Assembly (NCBI RefSeq): GCF_002797815.1
Contig: NZ_PGFJ01000002.1
Coordinates: 1,302,001 to 1,366,000 of the forward strand
Source: Mucilaginibacter auburnensis
GTDB lineage: Bacteria > Bacteroidota > Bacteroidia > Sphingobacteriales > Sphingobacteriaceae
Direction: 5' to 3'
DNA length: 64,000 nucleotides
Positions within the stretch are counted from its first letter, which is position 1, and each line of letters opens with the position of its first letter. The notes beneath the pieces were generated by a model that worked only from the letters and a program-made list of their open reading frames with translations, had not been told where the DNA came from and made no database searches. Shown piece after piece: positions 24,500 to 32,343 of this stretch. A program made the position numbers and the translations under genes.

Positions 24500-24865
24500 A
24501 TGAAAAAGATAACATTATCCGTTATAGCGATAAGCGCATTTGTGGTTACAGCCGCTGCTCAAAGTACAACCGGCAAGTCAAGCAGCACCCAACGCCCAAG
24601 TACCCAACAAATTGGCCAATCAGGTTCAAATGGTACCGGAGATGGCGTAAAGCAAAATATACTGAATGGAACCGGCGACGGTTTAGCCAATCAAGATAAG
24701 AGAACATACAGTCAGCAGTTAGAAGATAGAGGGCTGTTACCATCTAAACCGGGTGCGCATAGCAGCGAAAATCATGAAGCTCACCCTTCAACTACACCCA
24801 GTACACCCGGCGAACATGAAAGGGCTCCGTCGGAAGCCGATGCTAAAGTGAAGCCTACCCACTAA
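24500..24865 (+). CDS. small secreted low-complexity protein
   Basis: 121 residues: a clear signal peptide (KKITLSVIAISAFVVTAAAQ), then a Ser/Thr/Gly/Asn/Pro-rich chain with no predicted core. An internal near-repeat occurs (NGTGDGVKQN and NGTGDGLANQ). I chose ATG 24500 because the signal starts there; an in-frame ATG at 24476 adds eight residues. Function is unknown, and disorder suggests a surface or periplasmic linker-like protein. It faces the SPFH gene across a bidirectional terminator. Confidence 0.65.
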   Translation: MKKITLSVIAISAFVVTAAAQSTTGKSSSTQRPSTQQIGQSGSNGTGDGVKQNILNGTGDGLANQDKRTYSQQLEDRGLLPSKPGAHSSENHEAHPSTTPSTPGEHERAPSEADAKVKPTH

Positions 24866-24886
24866 CGGGAACACTATGACTTTTAA

Positions 24887-24943
24887 AAAAACAACCATTG
24901 TTGAAACAACGCTAACCCGCGTTATTCATACAATGGTTGTTTT
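24887..24943. terminator. bidirectional terminator hairpin
   Basis: AAAACAACCATTGT (24887-24901 region) pairs with ACAATGGTTGTTTT (24930-24943) around a 28-base loop that itself contains AACGC/GCGTT. It is A-rich on one side and T-rich on the other, between convergent genes ending at 24865 and 24978. Confidence 0.7.
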
Positions 24944-24977
24944 ATATTGATAACGGTCGAATATCAACCTAAGACTA

Positions 24978-25919
24978 TTATTTCTTTCCCTTATCCACCT
25001 GCTGCATAACATTCAAACTCATCAATTGCTTCATGGTTTGTTGCATGGAGTCTGTTGAGCCATCCAGAAATATTACGTTGCCATCAGAATTTTCAGCAAA
25101 GTGCTTGATCGATTCCGTCCACATGGTGAATAGTATTACAGAGGTATCCATGTGGGCCTGCTCCATTTCCTTAGCAGCAGCGCTCATACCCTTGGCCACT
25201 TCCTGACGGAACAGTGCCACACCTTGTCCGCGCAGTTGTGATGCCTGGCGCTCCGCCTCGGCAGATATTTTAATGGCGTTACCTTCGGCCTCTGCGGCTT
25301 TTGTCTTGGTGATCAACAATGCCTGGCCTTCATTTTCAGCAGCGGCCTTAAGGTTGTTTGATGCCACCACCTGGCTCATAGACTTCATGATCACATCATC
25401 AAATGTAATGTCATTTAACTGAAGGTCCTGTAAATGGTAACCCCATGTTTCTAAAATATTATCTAATTGTTCTTTAACATGTTCTACAATTTCGCGGCGC
25501 AATATCAATACTTCTGATTGGCGTTTAGTTGCAACAAAGGCACGAATAGAACCTTCTACCGTACGGATCAAAGCCTGCATTAAATTGCGCTCATCAACAA
25601 ACTTAAAGGCCACGTTTTTTATGGTTTCCTCGTTTTGATCCAACACCGAGAAGAGCAGCATGGCTTTGAAATACACATTAGCCTGGTCAAAAGTAACGGC
25701 TTGAAACTCCAACTCTACCGAGCGGTTCTGTATAGATATTTTGGAGTGAATAGCCTCTATAACGGGTATCTTAAAATTAAGCCCTGGAGTTAATATCCGC
25801 CGATACTTCCCGAATACAGTAATTACTGCAATGGTGCCCTGTTTTACAGTCACAAATGACGAAAACACCACGGCCAAGACGATAAAGACTAAAATAAAGG
25901 ATACAATTTGACTTTGCAT
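24978..25919 (-). CDS. SPFH/band 7 domain membrane protein (slipin-like)
   Basis: 313 residues: an N-terminal membrane segment (about 5-24), then the SPFH domain (VKQGTIAVITVFGKYRRILTPGLNFKIP to about residue 190). A long Ala/Glu/Lys coiled coil follows (AAAENEGQALLITKTKAAEAEGNAIKISAEAERQ). Such proteins form ring-like membrane scaffolds that organise microdomains and regulate proteases. No NfeD partner is adjacent. Convergent with the small secreted protein gene. Confidence 0.88.
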   Translation of the reverse strand: MQSQIVSFILVFIVLAVVFSSFVTVKQGTIAVITVFGKYRRILTPGLNFKIPVIEAIHSKISIQNRSVELEFQAVTFDQANVYFKAMLLFSVLDQNEETIKNVAFKFVDERNLMQALIRTVEGSIRAFVATKRQSEVLILRREIVEHVKEQLDNILETWGYHLQDLQLNDITFDDVIMKSMSQVVASNNLKAAAENEGQALLITKTKAAEAEGNAIKISAEAERQASQLRGQGVALFRQEVAKGMSAAAKEMEQAHMDTSVILFTMWTESIKHFAENSDGNVIFLDGSTDSMQQTMKQLMSLNVMQQVDKGKK

Positions 25920-26004
25920 TTATTAATTTTTTAATGTGTTTAGGAGTATTGGATTGAATTGGAGTGCAATTTGTTTATAAAAGTACTGATTAATTTTTTA
26001 AGTT

Positions 26005-26193
26005 ATGAACGTTAAACGGACCTTTGGAACAGTACTCACGCTATTAGGCATTATTGGCCTTATTTATACCGGAGTAGTGATTATACAACGCAGCGGCAAC
26101 GCGCTTAATCTGGCTGTAATAGGCATCATCGGCCTTATATTCTTTTTAACAGGTATTGGCCTGGTGCGCAACACCAAAGACGAAGCTGCTTAA
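26005..26193 (+). CDS. small two-helix membrane protein
   Basis: 62 residues with two hydrophobic helices (TVLTLLGIIGLIYTGVVII and LAVIGIIGLIFFLTGIGLV) joined by a short polar turn (QRSGNALN), and a charged tail (RNTKDEAA). I recognise it as a common uncharacterised Bacteroidota small membrane protein. Its hairpin topology suggests a regulatory membrane peptide (inference). It is divergent from the SPFH gene and followed by a strong hairpin at 26212-26255. Confidence 0.65.
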   Translation: MNVKRTFGTVLTLLGIIGLIYTGVVIIQRSGNALNLAVIGIIGLIFFLTGIGLVRNTKDEAA

Positions 26194-26211
26194 ACAAGCA
26201 TTTTTGGAATT

Positions 26212-26255
26212 GCAAACCGGTATTGTTGATTTAATAGTCTGCATTACCGGTTTGC
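26212..26255 (+). terminator. stem-loop after small membrane protein
   Basis: Perfect 11-base stem GCAAACCGGTA / TACCGGTTTGC with a 22-base AT-rich loop. A proper T-run is lacking, so termination is likely but not certain. Confidence 0.5.
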
Positions 26256-26368
26256 TGTTTAAACTTATTTCTCATCCAAGAATTTACTATAGCAACTTTC
26301 AAACGCCCCCTCTTTTAATTATTATTCTAATAGAACTATCTTTATTCAAAATGCGTTAATTTTGTAAT

Positions 26369-26566
26369 ATGGAAACATTGATAGTTCATCCTGAAAACAA
26401 AGAGCAACTTACCGCCCTTAAGGCTTTTATGAAAGCTTTTAAAATATCATTCACTGAAGAAAAGCAGGGGTATGATCCGGAATTTGTGGCAATGATCAAA
26501 CAGGGCGATGAAGACCTTAAAGCCGGGAAAGGTGTTAAAGTTGATGTTGAAAATTTATGGAAATAA
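26369..26566 (+). CDS. antitoxin of YoeB-type module (DUF2683-like)
   Basis: 65 residues: METLIVHPENKEQLTALKAF with a C-terminal LKAGKGVKVDVENLWK that fits antitoxins paired with Txe/YoeB toxins in Bacteroidota. The C-terminal tail would wrap the toxin. A perfect TAATTTTG -7 box ends 4 bases before the ATG. The natural toxin ATG (26557) overlaps its end, the usual arrangement of such modules. Autoregulation is expected from family knowledge. The partner reading frame is damaged, see the next entry. Confidence 0.8.
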   Translation: METLIVHPENKEQLTALKAFMKAFKISFTEEKQGYDPEFVAMIKQGDEDLKAGKGVKVDVENLWK

Positions 26567-26813
26567 TATTTACCCGAAAGCTTTGGCTGATCTTAACGAT
26601 TGGCAAAGGAGCGGGAATATTAAAATACAAAACAAGATCAAAGAACTACTTCAGTCAATCATTGCAACACCTTTTTCAGGAGTAGGCAAATCCGAAGCAC
26701 TGAAACATAATTTATCCGGTAAATGGTCAAGAAGGATAAATAAGGAGCATAGGATAATTTATGGTGTAATTGACGTTACTATCTACGTATATTCCCTAAA
26801 AGGCCACTATTAA
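26557..26813 (+). pseudogene. YoeB/Txe-family toxin, frameshifted near its 5' end
   Basis: The 3' frame encodes ALADLNDWQRSG...KHNLSGKWSRRINKEHRIIYGV...SLKGHY, the whole YoeB core including the RIxxEHR catalytic block and C-terminal His-Tyr (RNA-cleaving, ribosome-dependent family). The expected N-terminus MEIIFTRK is encoded from the ATG at 26557 but in another frame. One base is missing around 26578-26582, so MEIIFTRK runs into LWLIL instead of ALADL. The 3' frame can still be entered from ATGs at 26508 or 26544, which would give MLKIYGNNIYPKALADL with an abnormal first strand. Either an inactivated toxin, a base-call error, or translation from the internal ATG. Confidence 0.72.
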
Positions 26814-26821
26814 GTTACTTC

Positions 26822-28858
26822 ATGAGCACAACCACCACAAACATACTTCCCGGCCGTTATTGTAATTCGTTAACCGAATACTCGCGCTTTGTTACGCGCG
26901 AGGTTTTTATTGGCGATTTGGCCATGGGCGGCAATAATCCCATCCGAATACAAAGCATGACAACTACTGATACCATGGACACCATCGGTACGGTAGAACA
27001 GTCCATCAGGATGATAGAGGCCGGTTGCGAGTTGGTGCGTATCACCGCGCCCAGCATAAAAGAAGCCCAAAACCTCGCCGAAATAAAAAAAGAACTGCGT
27101 AACCGCGGCTATAACACACCCTTAGTTGCTGATATACACTTTACCCCAAACGCTGCCGAAGTTGCAGCGCGCATTGTGGAGAAAGTTCGGGTTAACCCTG
27201 GCAATTATGCCGACAAAAAGAAATTTGATCAGATAGATTACACCGACCTTGAGTACAAAGCTGAATTAGAGCGCATTTATCAAAAATTTGCGCCCTTGGT
27301 TAAAATCTGCAAAGAGTATGGCACTGCAATGCGTATAGGCACTAACCATGGTTCGTTAAGCGACAGGATAATGAGTCGCTATGGCGATACACCGCATGGT
27401 ATGGTAGAGTCGGCTATGGAATTTATGCGCATGTGCGAGGCATTGAATTACCATAACCTGGTTATCTCCATGAAGTCAAGCAATCCGCAGGTAATGGTGC
27501 AGGCTTACCGCTTATTGGTGGAAACCATGGTTGCGGAAGGTATGAACTACCCATTACACCTGGGTGTTACCGAAGCCGGAGATGGCGAAGATGGGCGCAT
27601 AAAATCGGCAGTTGGGATAGGTACTTTACTGGAAGACGGCCTTGGCGATACCGTACGTGTATCGCTAACAGAAGAACCTGAAGCTGAAGCACCGGTAGCA
27701 AGAGCTTTGGTAGAACGATACAGTCAAAGGCTAAAAGGTGAAAGTCCGAAAGACGGAAAGTCCGAAAGTATAAAAGTCTCCCCTACAGGGGGAGATTTAG
27801 AGGGGGCTCATAGTCCTTACGAATACAAAAAACGCCAAACTTACGAAGCTAATGCATTTATTGGCGGACACATGGTGCCGCGTGTAGTGGTTGATCTGTC
27901 AAAAGCTAATTTGAAAGATCCTGCCATTTTGAATGACGCGGGTTACATTTATTCGCCTTTACTGGATAAATACAACATGGGTGAGCAGTCTGTTGATTTT
28001 GTTTATTTTGCTGATGAGTTGCCGTCGTTCAATTTACCGGGCAACTTAAAGCAACTTTATAATTATGCCACCTGGCAAAAGCTAACTACTAAAACGCTTT
28101 GCCACCCGGTGTTTACCTTGCAAGAATTTTTAGGCGACGTTAACCGTTCATCTGCATTAAACCTGGTTAGGATAAAGCCTGCTGATATTGAATCGGAAGC
28201 GTTTGGCTCATTACCATTTAATAACTCACTGGTTTTTGTTTTAGAGACGGATGCACTGCACGGCATGGCCGATCAACGCGCGTTTTTCTTTAAAATGGAA
28301 GAGCTGGGTTTAGAAGTACCGGTGATCATTAAGCGTAGCTATGCGCTTGAGTCGGAAAGTCCGGAAGTCGGAAAGTCCGAAAGAGTTGGTTCTGCCACAT
28401 TATTACAGCTTTATTCAGCTACTGACTTAGGCGCTTTATTAGTTGACGGTTTTGGCGACGGTATCTGGATAGATGCGCCTGAAGTTGATGTAAAAACAAT
28501 TACATCCACAGCATTTGGCATATTACAGGCAACGCGTTCGCGCATCTCAAAAACGGAATACATCTCTTGCCCAAGCTGTGGGCGAACGCTGTTTGATCTG
28601 ATGATTACCACACAAATGATCCGCAGCCGTACCAGTCATCTTAAAGGCTTAAAAATTGGCATTATGGGCTGTATAGTAAACGGCCCGGGCGAAATGGCCG
28701 ATGCCGATTATGGCTATGTGGGTGCTGGTGTAGACAAGATAACTTTATATAGAGGTAAGGAAGCCGTTAAAAAGAACATCAGCTCGGCGAACGCGTTGGA
28801 TGAGTTGATAGGCATCATTAAAGATGATGGCAATTGGATAGAGCCTGTGGTGGATTAA
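26822..28858 (+). CDS. ispG: 4-hydroxy-3-methylbut-2-enyl diphosphate synthase, large Bacteroidota form
   Basis: 678 residues, the long three-domain type (TIM barrel, insert domain, 4Fe-4S domain), longer than usual because of two insertions. The TIM barrel starts VFIGDLAMGGNNPIRIQSMTTTDT and includes LVADIHFTPNAAEVAARIVEKVRVNPGNY. The cluster cysteines lie in CPSCGR and MGCIVNGPGE. It converts MEcPP to HMBPP in the MEP isoprenoid pathway. Inserts: about residues 307-329 (ESPKDGKSESIKVSPTGG and following) are encoded by AGTCCGAAAG words plus a C4/G5 arm. About residues 510-525 (ESPEVGKSERVG) come from the AGTCCGGAAGTCGG words. Both keep frame and fall outside the catalytic motifs. Confidence 0.93.
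   Translation: MSTTTTNILPGRYCNSLTEYSRFVTREVFIGDLAMGGNNPIRIQSMTTTDTMDTIGTVEQSIRMIEAGCELVRITAPSIKEAQNLAEIKKELRNRGYNTPLVADIHFTPNAAEVAARIVEKVRVNPGNYADKKKFDQIDYTDLEYKAELERIYQKFAPLVKICKEYGTAMRIGTNHGSLSDRIMSRYGDTPHGMVESAMEFMRMCEALNYHNLVISMKSSNPQVMVQAYRLLVETMVAEGMNYPLHLGVTEAGDGEDGRIKSAVGIGTLLEDGLGDTVRVSLTEEPEAEAPVARALVERYSQRLKGESPKDGKSESIKVSPTGGDLEGAHSPYEYKKRQTYEANAFIGGHMVPRVVVDLSKANLKDPAILNDAGYIYSPLLDKYNMGEQSVDFVYFADELPSFNLPGNLKQLYNYATWQKLTTKTLCHPVFTLQEFLGDVNRSSALNLVRIKPADIESEAFGSLPFNNSLVFVLETDALHGMADQRAFFFKMEELGLEVPVIIKRSYALESESPEVGKSERVGSATLLQLYSATDLGALLVDGFGDGIWIDAPEVDVKTITSTAFGILQATRSRISKTEYISCPSCGRTLFDLMITTQMIRSRTSHLKGLKIGIMGCIVNGPGEMADADYGYVGAGVDKITLYRGKEAVKKNISSANALDELIGIIKDDGNWIEPVVD
27741..27807. 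repeat. repeat insertion in ispG, AGTCCGAAAG words plus C4/G5 arm
   Basis: In-frame composite: three copies of an AGTCCGAAAG-like word (27742-27769), then C4-TACA-G5-AGATTTAGA-G5-C (27780-27807). The second part matches the intergenic C5/G5 arms near hemB, hemL and fabD. The first matches the intergenic words at 41326-41360. Confidence 0.7.
28350..28391. repeat. second repeat insertion in ispG, AGTCCGGAAGTCGG words
   Basis: About 42 bases of tandem words (GAGTCGGAAAGTCC, GGAAGTCGGAAAGTCC, GAAAG) translated as ESESPEVGKSER, in a loop just before LLQLYSATDLGALL. Confidence 0.65.
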
Positions 28859-28890
28859 TTAGTTGATTAGTAATTAGAGATTAGTTTTTA
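28859..28890. repeat. GATTAG word repeat flush with ispG stop
   Basis: Directly after the ispG TAA: TTAGTTGATTAGTAATTAG, then AGATTAGTTTTTA. The words resemble those in the mqnB-mqnD gap. Confidence 0.5.
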
Positions 28891-28902
28891 ATTATTGACC
28901 AT

Positions 28903-29436
28903 ATGCCCAACATCGTTTACATAGCAACCAGTATTGACGGCTACATTGCCAAACCCGACGGCGGTATTGATTGGCTCAACGAGATTCCCAACCCGGATGG
29001 TAACGATTACGGCTTTGGCGAGTTTATGAAACGCATTGATGGCATATTAATGGGCCGCAGCACCTACGAAATTGTGATGGACTTTGAGCAGTGGTTTTAC
29101 TCTAAACCTGTATTTGTGCTGAGTAATACATGGAAAGAACTACCCGGCAAGTGGGCCAGTAAGGCTGAGTTAATAAAACGTCATACAACCGATGAACTAT
29201 TAGAAACCTTGTATGCCAAGGGCATTAATACCATTTACGTTGATGGCGGTAAAACCATACAAACTTTTCTGGCTGCCGATAAAATAGACGAAATGATCAT
29301 CACCCGGGTGCCTATAGTTTTAGGAGCCGGTATACCTTTATTTACGCCTGATCTGCCAGAACTCAGGTTTGAGCACATTGCTACCGAAACCTACCATGGC
29401 GGCTTGGTAAAAAGCCATTATTTACGCAAACGGTAA
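28903..29436 (+). CDS. dihydrofolate reductase family protein (RibD C-terminal-like)
   Basis: 177 residues of the bacterial DHFR/RibD-C superfamily: VYIATSIDGYIAKPDGGIDWL, GILMGRSTYEIV (NADPH-binding turn), VFVLSNTW, INTIYVDGGKTIQTFLAA, and ITRVPIVLGAGIPLF. These stand-alone YyaP/YwjB-like enzymes are presumed NADPH-dependent reductases, with the true substrate unknown. True folate reductase activity is doubtful because the superfamily is broad. Located 44 bases after ispG in the same direction with a repeat between them. Confidence 0.88.
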   Translation: MPNIVYIATSIDGYIAKPDGGIDWLNEIPNPDGNDYGFGEFMKRIDGILMGRSTYEIVMDFEQWFYSKPVFVLSNTWKELPGKWASKAELIKRHTTDELLETLYAKGINTIYVDGGKTIQTFLAADKIDEMIITRVPIVLGAGIPLFTPDLPELRFEHIATETYHGGLVKSHYLRKR

Positions 29437-29461
29437 CTACACTACACACCTCTTCTTAAAC

Positions 29462-29516
29462 TTAACATTAGCTTAATACAGCTTTAAATTATTCCGTTAG
29501 TAATTTCATACTTTTA
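29462..29516 (+). promoter_or_regulatory. Pho-box-like direct repeats and -7 box before phosphate kinase
   Basis: TTAACAT-TAGC-TTAATAC (29462-29479) has the 7-4-7 layout of PhoB boxes. A TACTTTTA box (29509-29516) ends 4 bases before the ATG of the kinase. The same layout appears better conserved before the DUF47 gene. Confidence 0.4.
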
Positions 29517-29520
29517 TTGT

Positions 29521-30585
29521 ATGAAATTCAGGGTACTTATACTCATTAACGCAGCAGCTGTAGCGGTTACGGTTTCGGCCATTAACTACTATTTTCAAAA
29601 AGACCTTTATGCCATGTCGGTAGCCTTCCTGGCCACCTTTGTTACCAGCTTTATTGTATTCTATTACTTAATTGAGAAATACATCTACTCAAAAATAAAG
29701 CTGATCTATAAACTCATTCATAACCTTAAATTGGGGCGCGACCTGCGCGATGCACTTGGAGAACACACCAGCGCCGACCCTATTAATGACGTAGAGAAAG
29801 AAGTGAAAGAATGGGCGCGCCTGAAAAAAACCGAGATAGATGCGCTGAAAGTGCAGGAGAAATTCCGCCGCGATTTTTTATCTAATATATCTCACGAGTT
29901 TAAGACGCCCCTTTTTGCCATACAAGGCTACATTGAGGCCATTCAGGATGATGACCTGGAAGATAAAGAAATGGTGCGCCAGTTTTTGGATAAGGCATCC
30001 CGGAACGTTGACCGCCTGAGTTACTTAATTAAGGATCTGGATGAGATATCTAAACTGGAATCGGGCGAATTGCCCATTAACTACAGTAGGTTTAAAATTA
30101 ACGATCTTATTAAAGAAGTGATTGAAACACTGGAAATTAAAGCCAAACAACATCACATAAAAATAAGCTTTAAGCAGAAGTATGACGAGCCAACTACGGT
30201 TAACGCCGACAGGCAAAAAATAACGCAGGTATTGGTTAACCTGTTAGATAACTCGTTTAAATATGGCAAGCAAGGCGGCACAACATCAGTCACCCTATTT
30301 GATCTGGATGAACAGGTTCTGGTGGAAGTTACCGATGATGGCATTGGCATAGAAGAAAAATATTTGCCGCGCCTGTTTGAACGTTTTTTCCGTACAGACG
30401 CCAGCCGTTCAAGGCAAATAGGTGGATCAGGATTAGGGTTAGCCATTGTTAAGCACATTATTGAGGCGCATCAGCAAACCATTAATGTGCGCAGTACTGA
30501 GGGCCTGGGTTCAACATTTGGTTTTACCTTAGAAAAAGTTAAGCAAGTGTTACCATTTCCCGCATTACCAATATTAAAAAGTTAA
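29521..30585 (+). CDS. sensor histidine kinase, PhoR-like, with phosphate genes
   Basis: 354 residues: two N-terminal membrane helices (about 3-20 and 30-51), a HAMP-like linker (ALGEHTSADPINDVEKEVKEWA), HisKA with His125 (LSNISHEFKTPLFAIQ) and HATPase with NLLDNSFKYG, DDGIGI and GSGLGLAIV. No response regulator is adjacent. The position, with Pho-box-like repeats before it and before DUF47-Pit after it, suggests a PhoR role, with PhoB encoded elsewhere. That assignment is an inference; kinase activity is well supported. Confidence 0.87.
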   Translation: MKFRVLILINAAAVAVTVSAINYYFQKDLYAMSVAFLATFVTSFIVFYYLIEKYIYSKIKLIYKLIHNLKLGRDLRDALGEHTSADPINDVEKEVKEWARLKKTEIDALKVQEKFRRDFLSNISHEFKTPLFAIQGYIEAIQDDDLEDKEMVRQFLDKASRNVDRLSYLIKDLDEISKLESGELPINYSRFKINDLIKEVIETLEIKAKQHHIKISFKQKYDEPTTVNADRQKITQVLVNLLDNSFKYGKQGGTTSVTLFDLDEQVLVEVTDDGIGIEEKYLPRLFERFFRTDASRSRQIGGSGLGLAIVKHIIEAHQQTINVRSTEGLGSTFGFTLEKVKQVLPFPALPILKS

Positions 30586-30615
30586 CATTAACTTAACATT
30601 GCAAATGTACCTTTG
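30582..30615 (+). promoter_or_regulatory. Pho-box-like repeats plus -7 box before DUF47-Pit
   Basis: TTAACAT (30582-30588), TAAC, TTAACAT (30593-30599): a perfect 7-4-7 direct repeat. Nine bases later comes TACCTTTG (30608-30615), a perfect -7 element. The repeat occupies the place of a -33 box, as expected of an activator-dependent phosphate promoter. Confidence 0.6.
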
Positions 30616-30632
30616 ACACAAATTAATTTAAA

Positions 30633-31283
30633 ATGTCGTTAAACAGTATATTCCAGTACTTTGTACCCAAAGACAAAAAAGTATTTTTTCCGTTGTTTGA
30701 ACAGGCCGCTAACAATGCAGTGGTAATGTCAACCATTTTGGTTGAGGCAGTTAACTCAAATAACCCGGCAACCCGAGAGGATCTATTCAAACAAATTGAC
30801 AAGCTGGAAAATAAAGGCGACGAAATTACGCATCAGGTATTTTTAGAGCTGGGCAAAAACTTTATTACTCCTTTTGACCGCGAAGATATACACGCACTTA
30901 CCAGCGCAATTGACGACGTAGCCGATTATATACAGGGTGCCGCTAACCGCATGAACCTTTATCGTATTGACGATTATAACGACCATATACGTAAGCTTTG
31001 CGAATTGGTATTGCAAGGCAGTACTGAACTGGAAAAAGCAGTACGCGAATTAAAAGACCTACGCAATGTACGTGCTATTGCTGATTCCTGCATCCGCATT
31101 AATAGCGTTGAAAATCAGGCTGACTATGTTTTTGACCGTGCAGTTGCAGACTTGTTCCTTTACGAAAAAGATGCCATCCGCTTAATAAAATATAAAGAGA
31201 TATACGCGGCCTTAGAAACAGCTACCGATATGTGCGAAGACGCTGCCGACGTTATGGAATCCATTTTAGTTAAAAACGCCTAA
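30633..31283 (+). CDS. DUF47 family phosphate transport regulator (PhoU-like)
   Basis: 216 residues, all helical, of the TIGR00153/DUF47 family related to PhoU: MSLNSIFQYFVPKDKKVFFPLF, KLENKGDEITHQVFLELGKNFITPFDREDIHAL (the conserved E..D/GD and DRED metal-binding blocks), and DMCEDAADVMESIL. Members are co-encoded with Pit-type transporters and are thought to modulate them. Here the pit gene follows after 15 bases. Expression is probably phosphate-controlled through the repeats at 30582-30599. Confidence 0.92.
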   Translation: MSLNSIFQYFVPKDKKVFFPLFEQAANNAVVMSTILVEAVNSNNPATREDLFKQIDKLENKGDEITHQVFLELGKNFITPFDREDIHALTSAIDDVADYIQGAANRMNLYRIDDYNDHIRKLCELVLQGSTELEKAVRELKDLRNVRAIADSCIRINSVENQADYVFDRAVADLFLYEKDAIRLIKYKEIYAALETATDMCEDAADVMESILVKNA

Positions 31284-31298
31284 TTTTTTATAAATTAA

Positions 31299-32312
31299 AT
31301 GGTTACCACCCTTTTAGTTATTGTAGTTGCCCTTGCGTTAATATTTGATTATACCAATGGTTTCCATGATGCGGCCAACTCAATAGCCACAGTAGTATCA
31401 ACCAAAGTGTTAACCCCTTTCCAGGCGGTACTTTGGGCTGCAGCGTTTAACTTTCTTGCATATTTTGTTGTTACCGATCATAAAGTGGCCAATACAGTTG
31501 CCAAAATTGTAGTAATGGATTACGTAAACATTCAGGTACTACTTGCCGGCTTACTGGCAGCCATTACCTGGAATTTAATAACCTGGTGGTTTGGTATTCC
31601 TTCAAGTTCGTCGCATACGTTAATTGGCGGCTTTGCAGGTGCAGGTATAACGAATGCATTATATATGGGTGCAGCTCCGCTTGATGCTGTAAACATGAAG
31701 TACATCACCACAATAATTTCTTACATCGTATTAGCGCCTGTAATAGGTTTAACCATAGGTTATATTATTACGGTAATAATTATGTGGATATGTAAAAATG
31801 CCAAGCCGGCTACTGCCGAGCGTTGGTTCAAGGTTTTACAGTTAGCCACATCCGCATTACTAAGCTTTGCTCACGGTACAAATGATGCACAAAAGGTAAT
31901 GGGTATTTTATTTGTTGCTGTAGTAAGCCAGGGTGTTATTGCTAAAGATGCACCCATGCCTGAATGGATTCCGTTAGCTTGTTATTCTGCCATTGCTTTG
32001 GGCACTATGAGCGGCGGCTGGAAAATTGTTAAAACCATGGGCAGCAAAATTACCAAGATCACCTCATTGGAAGGGGTGAGCGCTGAAACAGCTGCGGCCG
32101 TTACCCTTAAAATTACTGAGCATTTTGGTATCCCGGTATCAACCACGCATACCATTACAGGTTCAATTATTGGTGTTGGCTTAACCAAACGTATATCAGC
32201 AGTACGTTGGGGTGTAACCATACCGTTAATGTGGGCCTGGGTTATTACCATACCTATTTCAGCAATAATAGCAGGTACGGTATTTATGTTATTGCGAGTT
32301 TTCGGCGTATAA
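31299..32312 (+). CDS. low-affinity inorganic phosphate transporter, Pit family
   Basis: 337 residues with about ten membrane helices. Both inverted-repeat Pit signatures are present: DYTNGFHDAANSIATVVSTK with PSSSSHTLIGGFAGA in the first half, and FAHGTNDAQKVMGI with VSTTHTITGSIIG in the second. It imports phosphate (often as metal-phosphate) with protons or sodium. It forms a unit with the DUF47 gene 15 bases upstream. The DUF4197 gene starts 31 bases downstream. Confidence 0.94.
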   Translation: MVTTLLVIVVALALIFDYTNGFHDAANSIATVVSTKVLTPFQAVLWAAAFNFLAYFVVTDHKVANTVAKIVVMDYVNIQVLLAGLLAAITWNLITWWFGIPSSSSHTLIGGFAGAGITNALYMGAAPLDAVNMKYITTIISYIVLAPVIGLTIGYIITVIIMWICKNAKPATAERWFKVLQLATSALLSFAHGTNDAQKVMGILFVAVVSQGVIAKDAPMPEWIPLACYSAIALGTMSGGWKIVKTMGSKITKITSLEGVSAETAAAVTLKITEHFGIPVSTTHTITGSIIGVGLTKRISAVRWGVTIPLMWAWVITIPISAIIAGTVFMLLRVFGV

Positions 32313-32343
32313 AACTCTTTGCTTCAAAAAGCGTTTTAAGGGT

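Noticed and set aside
26557..26600. Programmed -1 ribosomal frameshift in the YoeB-type toxin
   Set aside because: The site (CGA-AAG-CTT) is not a canonical slippery heptamer, and no downstream stem was noticed. Mutation or sequence error is more likely.
27741..28391. Insertions in IspG as a sign of a pseudogene or assembly error
   Set aside because: Frame is kept through both inserts and all catalytic motifs, including the cluster cysteines after them, are intact. The same words also occur elsewhere in the window as intergenic DNA.
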